DNA of 64,000 bases from Mucilaginibacter sp. dw_454. Lineage in GTDB: Bacteria; Bacteroidota; Bacteroidia; Sphingobacteriales; Sphingobacteriaceae. Position 1 is the stretch's first letter. Every line of letters starts with the position of its first letter. Shown piece after piece: positions 1 through 7,579 of the stretch. The position numbers were made by a program, and so were the translations under genes. Under the pieces are notes generated by a model that did not search any database, was not told the DNA's origin, and was given only the letters and a program-made list of their open reading frames with translations. The DNA lies in assembly GCF_018449775.1 (NCBI RefSeq), contig NZ_JAAVVB010000004.1, forward strand, positions 356,984-420,983. The letters run 5' to 3'.

Positions 1-1052
1 TCAAAAGGTTGATTGAATTTCTCAATACCTTCGTCTTCTAACTGCTGGGTTAATTTATCGATATCGATACCGGCAGCTTTGATACGTTCTAATGCTTCAG
101 TAGCTTTATCTAAGTCTAATTCTAAAGTATTGGCAGCAACACCATGATCGCGGAAAGCTACGATAGTTTCCAAAGGAACGGTATCAACAGTATCCGCACC
201 TATTAAAGCCTCAACATATTTAGTGTCTTTAAATGCCGGATTTTTGCTGCTGGTACTTGCCCATAACAAACGTTGTGGTTTAGCGCCTTTGGCAGCTAAT
301 TTTTCCCAACGCTCGCCGCTGAATACACGTTTGTAAATTTCGTATGCTTTTTTGGCAGATGCGATAGCGATCTCGCCTTTCAAGTCTGATAAACCTTTTT
401 CGTCCAAAATCGGATCGATCAACACATCAATACGGCTCAGGAAGAAACTAGCTACTGAAGAGATATGTGCAATTTCATGACCTGCAGCTAAGTGATCTTC
501 CAAACCGGCAATGTAAGCCAAAGCAACTTCTTCGTAACGTGGCAAGCCGAACAATAAAGTAACATTGATATTGATACCTTGAGCGATTGATTTGCGGATA
601 GCATCTAAACCGGGTTGTGTACCAGGGATTTTGATCATTACGTTTTCGCGGTCAACTTGTTTCCAAAGCAATTTTGCTTGTTCGAAAGTTTCTGCACCTT
701 TTAATGCCAAAAATGGAGATACTTCTAAACTTACATAACCATCGCCTTTAGCGCTTTCGTTATATAAGCCTTTAAACAGATCGCAAGCATCCTGAATATC
801 TTTAATAGCTAAACCAAAGAAAATCTCTTCGTTAGTCTTATCGCCCTTTGAAAGTGATTTGATGTCAGCATCATACATGTCGCTGCTGCTGATAGCTTTT
901 TCAAAAATTGCTGGGTTTGAGGTAACACCTCTGATACCGTCATCGTCAATCAAAGCTTTAAGCCTGCCATCGCCAATAAACTTGCGATCAATAAAATCAA
1001 GCCAAATGCTCTGACCAAAGCTGTGTATCTGTTTTACTTTATTAGTTTCCAT
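1..1052 (-). CDS. tal: Transaldolase (3' end beyond the window)
   Basis: Transaldolase moves a dihydroxyacetone unit between sugar phosphates in the non-oxidative pentose phosphate pathway, in the cytoplasm. About 350 residues are visible from the ATG at 1052; the C-terminus runs off the left edge. The family signature GVTSNP is at residues 42-47 and the Schiff-base lysine lies in MIKIPGT (K141). The long form, with an EKAISSSDMYD-type segment after the signature, resembles the actinobacterial/Bacteroidota transaldolase branch rather than the short fructose-6-phosphate aldolase-like enzymes. It is the last visible gene of a minus-strand run with rpiA and tkt, which supports the pathway assignment. 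Truncation is due to the window only; no frameshift was seen. Confidence 0.93.
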   Translation of the reverse strand, partial: METNKVKQIHSFGQSIWLDFIDRKFIGDGRLKALIDDDGIRGVTSNPAIFEKAISSSDMYDADIKSLSKGDKTNEEIFFGLAIKDIQDACDLFKGLYNESAKGDGYVSLEVSPFLALKGAETFEQAKLLWKQVDRENVMIKIPGTQPGLDAIRKSIAQGININVTLLFGLPRYEEVALAYIAGLEDHLAAGHEIAHISSVASFFLSRIDVLIDPILDEKGLSDLKGEIAIASAKKAYEIYKRVFSGERWEKLAAKGAKPQRLLWASTSSKNPAFKDTKYVEALIGADTVDTVPLETIVAFRDHGVAANTLELDLDKATEALERIKAAGIDIDKLTQQLEDEGIEKFNQPF

Positions 1053-1153
1053 TATACTTTGTTTTTAATATCTATTTATTAATTGTGAGTGGTTGTCTTT
1101 CTTTCGTCAATAAGTGTACCATCAATAATCTATAATGTCATGCAACATTCCTA

Positions 1154-1864
1154 TTAAGAATTATTTGACGCTACTAAAACTTCTATATTATAATTTATAA
1201 ACAGGCCGCTTTCAATCACGCCTGTAATACTTTTAATTTTGCGTTCCATGTCCGTGTCGATCTCATCGAAATGGACATCAAGCAACAAGTTGTTATTTTC
1301 GGTAATTACCGGGCCATCTTTGCCACCGGCTAACCGTAATATGATATTGGTCGCACCTAAGGCTTTAAGCTCTTTTTCTACGTGCAATAGCGCCTGTGGA
1401 AAAACCTCAACCGGCACCGGAAATTTTGAACCCAGCTTATCTACAAGCTTAGTGTCGTCAACAATAATATAATTTACCGGGCTGCTGCTTATCAGTAATT
1501 TCTCTTTAAACAAAGCGCCACCGCGGCCTTTGATCAGGCTTTTGTTGGGGTCAACCTCGTCGGCGCCGTCAAAGCACCAATCGGGCTTATGCTCAAATAA
1601 ACTGGTCAAAGGGATGCCCAGTTTGTCACAGAATAGCGAAATCTCTATCGAGGTAGGTATTGCTTTAATGTTCAGCTTTTCAGCTTTTATTTTTTCGGCT
1701 ATAGCAAACAAGGTCAGATAAACGGTACTGCCAGAGCCAACACCAATTACATCACCATCCTTTATTTTACTGACGATCTGATCAGCCACCTTTTGCTTGC
1801 CGGCAATATTCGAGATAGCGCCTGCCCAGCTTAGATTTGTGATGATGTCGCTATTCCAGTTCAT
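1154..1864 (-). CDS. rpiA: Ribose-5-phosphate isomerase A
   Basis: This enzyme interconverts ribose-5-phosphate and ribulose-5-phosphate in the cytoplasm. The 236-residue length is normal for RpiA. Family motifs are present: GSGST at 43-47 (phosphate binding), FDGADE at 98-103 with the catalytic acidic residues, and KGRGGA at 112-117. The first about 20 residues before AGKQKVAD are slightly longer than usual, so a later start cannot be excluded, but no better ATG is visible. It sits about 100 bp upstream of transaldolase and 20 bp downstream of the DUF3828-like gene on the same strand, consistent with one transcript. Confidence 0.95.
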   Translation of the reverse strand: MNWNSDIITNLSWAGAISNIAGKQKVADQIVSKIKDGDVIGVGSGSTVYLTLFAIAEKIKAEKLNIKAIPTSIEISLFCDKLGIPLTSLFEHKPDWCFDGADEVDPNKSLIKGRGGALFKEKLLISSSPVNYIIVDDTKLVDKLGSKFPVPVEVFPQALLHVEKELKALGATNIILRLAGGKDGPVITENNNLLLDVHFDEIDTDMERKIKSITGVIESGLFINYNIEVLVASNNS

Positions 1865-1884
1865 TTCGTGATAGATGTGAGCAA

Positions 1885-2478
1885 TTAATGTTTTTTTGCA
1901 ACTTCAGCCTTAACATCTTTATTGTAGGATGCGATCATACTTAAAAGATTACTTTTTTTATCGTACCAAAAATTAAGAAATTTCCATTGTCCGTTCACTT
2001 TTGCAAGTTCCACAACTATTGCCAATTGTCCTTTTAATACTTCTGATCTTGGCTTGTTTTCCAAGTCGCCATGAACATCTACAAAAAAGTCACCAGCTGA
2101 TTGCGTTGTTTTCCCCGCCACGTATTGAAAACCATTGTCCTGAGCTGCTAAAAATGGGTCCATATCAATTCCCATAACATCTTCCGCTCCTTTAGGAGCG
2201 GGCTTATTATAATAGTCAAACAGAACGCTATAAAGCTTTGCGTCAAAACAATCTTTTTGTTTCACCAATGCGACTTTTTCCGATGGCACTTGGTTCCTTT
2301 TTCCGGGCACATATTGGTTGTAAAGCGGAACATACCAATCATAAAATTTCTGAACAAACGCTTTAGCCTCAGCTTTATCACTAGGTTGAGCCTGCGCCTT
2401 CAAACCCGAAAGCGTAACCATACCAAGTATGATCACGCTAAGGATTGGAAAGTATATGTTCTTAATTTTAAGATCCAT
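1885..2478 (-). CDS. Secreted DUF3828-like protein
   Basis: The 197-residue protein begins with a signal peptide (hydrophobic stretch about residues 9-30, likely cleavage after AQA near residue 31). The mature part starts with an acidic/lysine-rich helix and the pattern FVQKFYDWYVPLYNQ, which resembles DUF3828 (a small periplasmic alpha+beta domain related in shape to NTF2-like proteins). The C-terminal half, with VNGQWKFLNFWYDKK, fits that type. No catalytic residues can be assigned and the function is unknown. It is placed between rpiA and tkt on the same strand, so it is probably co-transcribed with pentose-phosphate genes, although an exported protein has no obvious role there. Confidence 0.75.
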   Translation of the reverse strand: MDLKIKNIYFPILSVIILGMVTLSGLKAQAQPSDKAEAKAFVQKFYDWYVPLYNQYVPGKRNQVPSEKVALVKQKDCFDAKLYSVLFDYYNKPAPKGAEDVMGIDMDPFLAAQDNGFQYVAGKTTQSAGDFFVDVHGDLENKPRSEVLKGQLAIVVELAKVNGQWKFLNFWYDKKSNLLSMIASYNKDVKAEVAKKH

Positions 2479-2558
2479 TGATATAGGTTGTGATAAGAGG
2501 TTATTTTAAGATGTGAGACAGAAAAAAGTTCTCCAATCTCACATCTCAATACTCAAAT

Positions 2559-4568
2559 CTATTTCAAAAGCGCTTTCGCTTTTTTAACTACGTTGTCAAC
2601 CGTAAAGCCGAAGTATTTGTACAATTCTTCTGCCGGTGCCGATTCGCCAAATGTGGTCATACATAAAGTATCACCTTCGTCGGTAACATATTTATGCCAA
2701 CCCAGCGGAGAAGCCATTTCAACAGCTAAACGTTTTTTAATTGCTTTAGGCAATACTTTCTCTTTGTAAGCTTCGTCTTGTTTTTCAAACAATTCCCAAG
2801 ATGGCATACTTACCACACGTGCAGCAATACCTTCTTCTTTCAATTTAGCCTGGGCATCCATGATCAAAGCAACTTCAGACCCTGTCGCTATCAAGATAAC
2901 TTCGGGAGTTTTGTCAGAGTCTGACAAAATGTAAGCGCCTTGCTCTAACTGGCTTGCTTTACCATATTTATCCTGATCAAGGATAGGTAAACCCTGACGG
3001 GTAAATATTAATACGGTTGGGCCACCTTTTTTCTCGATAGCTACGCGCCATGCATGTGCAGTTTCGTTTGCATCAGCCGGGCGGATAACGGTGATATTAG
3101 GGATAGAGCGTAAAGAAATTAATTGCTCAACCGGTTGGTGAGTTGTACCATCCTCGCCTAAACCAATACTATCGTGCGTATAAACAAAGATCGGGCTTAT
3201 TTTCATAATCGCCGCCAAACGGATCGGCGGGCGCATGTATTCTGAGAACATCAGGAACGTTGCGCCAAAAGGTTTGATACCCTTTGTTAAAGCCATACCG
3301 TTTAAGGCAGAACCCATTGCATGCTCACGAATACCGAAGTGGAAGTTACGTCCATTACGGTTTTCTGAAGTAAATGAATCGTACTCTTTCAGGTTAGTTT
3401 CTGTTGATGGAGCCAAATCCGCAGCGCCGCCAATTAAATGTGGGAAGCTGCTTGCAATTGCGTTCAACACTTTACCAGATGCCTGGCGCGTTGCCATTTT
3501 AGGGTCAGAACCTTTAAAAGTTGGAATTTTATCTAACCAGCCTTTTGGTAATTCGTCTGCAACTGCAGCTTTATATTCGGCAGCCAGTTCAGGGAATTTC
3601 TCTGCGTATTGCGCAAATAGCTCATTCCATTTTTTCTCGTAGTCAATACCTCGTGCACCAATTTCATGGTAGTATTTCTCTACTTTTTCAGGGATATAGA
3701 ATGATTTATCCTCATCAAAGCCAAAGAATTTTTTAACCAGTTTAATTTCATCAGCACCAAGTGGAGATCCGTGCGAACCTGCAGTACCTGATTTATTAGG
3801 GCTACCGTAAGCGATTAATGAACGCACACGGATCAACGATGGTTTTTGAGTTTCAGACTTAGCATTAACTAAAGCTTGATGTAAAGCATGGATATCGTTA
3901 GCATCGTCTACAGATTGCACGTGCCAGCCATAAGCTCTAAAACGCTCGTCAACATTCTCGTTGAAGGCTATATCAGTACTACCTTCAATAGAGATCTTGT
4001 TGTCATCATATACATAAATGATGTTGCCTAACTCCAGGTGACCCGCTAATGAAGCAGCCTCAGAAGTTACGCCTTCCATCATATCACCATCGCTACAAAT
4101 AGCGTAGATGTGATAGTTAAATAAATCGAAACCTGGTTTATTATAATAACCGGCTAAGTGTTTTTGTGCAATGGCAAAACCAACACCATTAGCGAAACCC
4201 TGGCCCAGAGGACCAGTAGTAACATCAACACCCGGAGCCAAACCGTACTCAGGGTGACCTGCGGTTTTGCTGTGCAGCTGGCGAAAGTTTTTGATATCCT
4301 CTAAAGAAAGATCATAACCTAAAAGGTGTAAGAAACTGTATTGTAAAATACAAGCGTGACCTGCAGACAAGATAAATCTGTCGCGGTTAGCCCAGCTAGG
4401 GTTCTTTGGGTTAAAGTTGATAAAATCCTTCCAAAGCACGTGGCCTACCGGTGCAAGAGCCATAGCGGTACCCGGGTGGCCCGAGTTAGCTTTTTGTACA
4501 GCATCTGCCGACAAAATTCTTACCGTGTCAATTGCTAATTCTTCAATGTTTTTACTATTTGAATCCAT
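2559..4568 (-). CDS. tkt: Transketolase
   Basis: Transketolase transfers two-carbon units between sugar phosphates using thiamine diphosphate and Mg. At 669 residues it is a full-length single-chain enzyme. Visible motifs are GHPG near residue 30 with the catalytic histidine, GPLGQG at 119-124, the cofactor motif GDMMEG at 161-166 followed about 25 residues later by YDDNKIS, and the pyrimidine-domain segment GIREHAMG. The C-terminal domain is complete. It lies 32 bp downstream of the ROK kinase and 80 bp upstream of the DUF3828-like gene, all on the minus strand, forming a pentose-phosphate operon with rpiA and tal. Confidence 0.97.
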   Translation of the reverse strand: MDSNSKNIEELAIDTVRILSADAVQKANSGHPGTAMALAPVGHVLWKDFINFNPKNPSWANRDRFILSAGHACILQYSFLHLLGYDLSLEDIKNFRQLHSKTAGHPEYGLAPGVDVTTGPLGQGFANGVGFAIAQKHLAGYYNKPGFDLFNYHIYAICSDGDMMEGVTSEAASLAGHLELGNIIYVYDDNKISIEGSTDIAFNENVDERFRAYGWHVQSVDDANDIHALHQALVNAKSETQKPSLIRVRSLIAYGSPNKSGTAGSHGSPLGADEIKLVKKFFGFDEDKSFYIPEKVEKYYHEIGARGIDYEKKWNELFAQYAEKFPELAAEYKAAVADELPKGWLDKIPTFKGSDPKMATRQASGKVLNAIASSFPHLIGGAADLAPSTETNLKEYDSFTSENRNGRNFHFGIREHAMGSALNGMALTKGIKPFGATFLMFSEYMRPPIRLAAIMKISPIFVYTHDSIGLGEDGTTHQPVEQLISLRSIPNITVIRPADANETAHAWRVAIEKKGGPTVLIFTRQGLPILDQDKYGKASQLEQGAYILSDSDKTPEVILIATGSEVALIMDAQAKLKEEGIAARVVSMPSWELFEKQDEAYKEKVLPKAIKKRLAVEMASPLGWHKYVTDEGDTLCMTTFGESAPAEELYKYFGFTVDNVVKKAKALLK

Positions 4569-4600
4569 TTTCCTCTTTTTTTATGAATGTTTAGATGATA

Positions 4601-5356
4601 TTACTTTTTTATTGTTGATGACGGCATAACCGGAGTAGGTTCAAGCTCTGTAGACCATAGCCTTGCCCCACCTTTTATACCATCTTGATTAGTTACTATT
4701 TTTACGTTTTTATCCAGTTTAAAAGTCAGTTCGCGTGCGTTGCCGCCACCTATATACAAATAGTCGTAATTGAATAGTGTTTTTAAAACTTTCAAAACTT
4801 TCTCCATTCGTTCGTTCCATTTCTTTTTACCTTCCAGATCAAAGGCTTTATCACCAATATAAGCGTCGTAGCTATTATGGCGGGTAATTGGGCTTTGGCC
4901 AATCTCAAGATGTGGCAATAGTTTACCGTCTAATAATACGGCGGTTCCAAACCCGGTGCCTAAGGTAAGCACCAATTCAAGGCCCTTGCCGCTTACAACG
5001 CCCAGACCTTGCATGTCTGCGTCGTTTACCACACGTGCGGGGCAGCCTAATTCTTCTTCCAGTTTTTTACCCAGGTTAAAGTTGGCCCAGGCGGCATTAT
5101 CTAAATTAGGCGCTGTTTTAACAATACTGTCGCGTACGTAACCCGGAAACCCAACAGAAATTTTGTTGTAGTCTTTAAGCCCTTTAACCAGTTTTTTTAT
5201 AGCCTTAACTATGTTATCAGGGTTAGCGGGTTGTGGGGTCTCCACTTTGCTGTATTCTACTAATAGTGCGCCATCCTTATCCAGGATAGTAGCCTTGATG
5301 TGTGATCCGCCTATGTCGATAGAAAGAACTTTTAGCTGTGGAGTTGTATTGCTCAT
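4601..5356 (-). CDS. ROK-family kinase, polyphosphate glucokinase-like
   Basis: This is a 251-residue ASKHA-fold sugar kinase. The phosphate-1 motif IDIGGS is at residues 13-18, the catalytic aspartate lies in NDAD (111-114), and a phosphate-2 motif LGTGFGTA follows near 132-139. It lacks the zinc-binding CxCG motif of classical ROK glucokinases, is short, and in this resembles the polyphosphate-glucose phosphotransferase branch. The preferred donor (polyphosphate or ATP) cannot be read from sequence. The ATG at 5356 is chosen because an upstream in-frame start at 5416 is only TTG and adds an unrelated 20-residue extension. It is the first gene of the pentose-phosphate cluster, so it probably supplies glucose-6-phosphate. 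Confidence 0.8.
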   Translation of the reverse strand: MSNTTPQLKVLSIDIGGSHIKATILDKDGALLVEYSKVETPQPANPDNIVKAIKKLVKGLKDYNKISVGFPGYVRDSIVKTAPNLDNAAWANFNLGKKLEEELGCPARVVNDADMQGLGVVSGKGLELVLTLGTGFGTAVLLDGKLLPHLEIGQSPITRHNSYDAYIGDKAFDLEGKKKWNERMEKVLKVLKTLFNYDYLYIGGGNARELTFKLDKNVKIVTNQDGIKGGARLWSTELEPTPVMPSSTIKK

Positions 5357-5890
5357 GATAGTTGTGGTGGGCAAAAGTAATATGTATTTTGAAATATATA
5401 ACAATCTTTTGGTCAATATATAAGGCTATCAAACAGATAATCGGCAGAAATAGTAGAGTAAGCCATGTTTCTGCACTAAAATTGAGCCTTTTATAGTGTT
5501 AAACGGACACTAAAAACGTAAACATTTGTTTAAAACATGTTAAATCAGAGAGAAATTTACAAATATCTGCCAATTATAACTGAAATGTTAATAACCAGAC
5601 AGGTGATCTCGCCGCCCCCAATAATGCAATCTATGACAGAATAGTTTCTTGTATATACCAGTTGCTATTTTCTATGATAAAATTGTTACGTTCTATTACT
5701 GTATTTTTTTTAGTTATTCGTATTTAATTTATAATTTCAACTTTTGTATGGTTGTTATTAATAAACACCGAACAAAAACCAAATTGAGCGCCGCAACCCA
5801 TCTTAAATATTTTTCTTGAACAAAGCCCGGTTGCCTAAGATTTTGAACAACATTTAACAAACAATACATTCCAACATTAAAACTAATAAC
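5357..5890. other. AT-rich divergent intergenic region
   Basis: This 534-bp spacer separates the start of the pentose-phosphate cluster (minus) from the oxidoreductase gene (plus). It should hold both promoters. It is AT-rich with no convincing open reading frame, repeat copy or tRNA. A loose palindrome around 5524-5540 (aacatttgtttaaaacatgtt type) is the only structure I noticed; I could not assign it to a regulator. Confidence 0.4.
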
Positions 5891-7399
5891 ATGAAAGAAA
5901 AGGAAGAAAAGGGAAGCGGTACTTCACGTAGAGATTTCGTGAAACAAAGCTCTCTTGCTGCTGCCGGCTTTACTATTGTGCCTCGCTTTGTGCTGGGTAA
6001 AGGCTTCAGGGCACCGAGTGATACCTTGTATTACGCCAGCGTAGGTTTGGGCGGTAAAGGTACCAGCGATAATGATGCATTTGTAGCAAGCGGTAAAGCT
6101 AAACCTGCATTTTTATGCGACGTTGACCAGGATTATGCGGCACACGTATTTAATAAATATCCTGACGCTAAGAAATATGTGGATTGGAGAGAAATGTTTG
6201 ACAAAGAACATAAAAACTTTGACGCAGTGCATTGCGCTACGCCGGATCATACCCACGCTGTAGTTGCTACAGCTGCCATGTCATTAAAAAAACACGTTTA
6301 TGTACAAAAACCTATGGCTCACGACGTGTACGAAGCACGTATGATGGCTAACATGGGTAAAAAATATAAAGTACAAACCCAAATGGGTAACCAGGGTTCA
6401 TCATCAGATGGTGTACGCCAGATGATGGAATGGTACGATGCAGGCCTGATTGGCGATGTTACTGAAGTTTGGTGCTGGACAGACCGCCCTGTATGGCCTC
6501 AAGGTGCCCATGGTGCTAACACACCGGGCGGCTTGCGTTGGCCAAAAGAAACAAGTACCCCGCCAAGCACCCTTAACTGGGATTTATGGCAAGGCACTGC
6601 TAAAGCCAGACCATATCCAATTGGAACAGACCAACCAGGTGGCGTAAAAGTACTGCCATTTAACTGGAGAGGCTGGTGGGATTTTGGTACTGGTGTATTG
6701 GGCGATATGGGTGCACACATTCTGCACGGCCCAATGAAAGTATTAGGTCTTAAATATGTTGAGAAAGTATCAACCAGTATTGGTCAGGGCGGATCATTAG
6801 AAACCGGCCCGGCTTCCAGCTTTACTACCATGACTTTCCCTAAAACTGACAAAACCAGTGGACCGGTTAAAGTACATTGGTTAGATGGCGGCATGATCCC
6901 TCCTCGTCCTGAAGAATTAGATCCGTCTGAGCATTGGGGTGAAGGTGACGGCGGTATGCTGTTTATTGGTACCAAAGGTAAAATGACTGCAGGTTGCTAC
7001 GCATCGCGCGCTCGTTTATTACCGGTATCAAGAATGGACGATCTGAACGTTCCTGAGAAATTTGCCCGTGTTAAAAACGGCACCGAAGGTCACTACGCTC
7101 AGTGGGTTGAGTCTTGCTTGGCAGGTTACGGTAATATGCAAACCAGCTCTCCGTTTGAAGAAGCTGCTTTATTAACCGAAGCTATGTTAATGTGTAATTT
7201 AGCTATCAGAGGTGTAAACTTAACCACCAGCAAAGAAGTAACAGGCAGAGATGGCAACAAACACATGCGTAACTCAAACCCTGCGGCTTATATTGATCTG
7301 ATTTACGATGCAGCTAACCTTAAAATTACTAACGTTGACGAGGTTAACCAATTTGTAAAACGCGATTACAGAGATCCATGGAAATTGAGCGGTATTTAA
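5891..7399 (+). CDS. Tat-exported Gfo/Idh/MocA-family oxidoreductase
   Basis: A 502-residue NAD(P)-dependent sugar dehydrogenase-like protein. The N-terminus carries a twin-arginine signal (SRRDFVKQS, residues 12-20, then an alanine-rich hydrophobic stretch), so it acts in the periplasm, where such proteins usually keep a tightly bound nucleotide. The Rossmann half includes HCATPDHTHAV and YVQKPMAH (near 137-144, equivalent to the EKP motif of the family). The second half has the alpha/beta substrate domain, with the WRGWWDFGTGVLGDMGAH segment typical of Bacteroidota secreted members. The substrate is unknown. Its neighbours are a GH35 glycosidase and a Tat-exported epimerase-like protein, so an oxidised sugar intermediate is plausible. 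Confidence 0.9.
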   Translation: MKEKEEKGSGTSRRDFVKQSSLAAAGFTIVPRFVLGKGFRAPSDTLYYASVGLGGKGTSDNDAFVASGKAKPAFLCDVDQDYAAHVFNKYPDAKKYVDWREMFDKEHKNFDAVHCATPDHTHAVVATAAMSLKKHVYVQKPMAHDVYEARMMANMGKKYKVQTQMGNQGSSSDGVRQMMEWYDAGLIGDVTEVWCWTDRPVWPQGAHGANTPGGLRWPKETSTPPSTLNWDLWQGTAKARPYPIGTDQPGGVKVLPFNWRGWWDFGTGVLGDMGAHILHGPMKVLGLKYVEKVSTSIGQGGSLETGPASSFTTMTFPKTDKTSGPVKVHWLDGGMIPPRPEELDPSEHWGEGDGGMLFIGTKGKMTAGCYASRARLLPVSRMDDLNVPEKFARVKNGTEGHYAQWVESCLAGYGNMQTSSPFEEAALLTEAMLMCNLAIRGVNLTTSKEVTGRDGNKHMRNSNPAAYIDLIYDAANLKITNVDEVNQFVKRDYRDPWKLSGI

Positions 7400-7419
7400 T
7401 ATAACCGTATAACCATATT

Positions 7420-7456
7420 AAAAGGAGGCGCCCTAAAGGTTGCCTCCTTTTTTGTT
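7420..7456 (+). terminator. Rho-independent terminator
   Basis: The arms AAAGGAGGC and GCCTCCTTT surround an 11-12 base loop and run into a T tract, just after the oxidoreductase stop codon at 7399. Confidence 0.8.
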
Positions 7457-7501
7457 TTATACTAAATTGCGCCATGATACCAAGTACTAAAAAGACACTA
7501 C

Positions 7502-7579
7502 TGTCATTGCGAGCGAAGCGCGGCAATCGCGAACTTTGCGTCCTTGCGATTGCTTCGTTGTCCCTCCTCGCAATGACAA
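7502..7579. repeat. R1 palindromic repeat, copy 1
   Basis: An imperfect inverted repeat bounded by TGTCATTGCGAG and CTCGCAATGACA, with inner arms GCGGCAATCGC / GCGATTGCTTCG. Related copies lie at 39870, 49675, 57352 and 60958, with half copies near 27182 and 62832. The right arm supplies the ATG used as start of the downstream GH35 gene. Confidence 0.85.

Noticed and set aside
4569..4600. Overlap or fusion of the ROK kinase with transketolase
   Set aside because: The kinase ends at a normal stop at 4601, and tkt has its own ATG at 4568.
7474..7572. N-terminal extension of the GH35 gene from 7474
   Set aside because: It only translates the R1 repeat (LRAKRGNRELC-type peptide, also seen in frames through other R1 copies), and the signal peptide starts at 7573.
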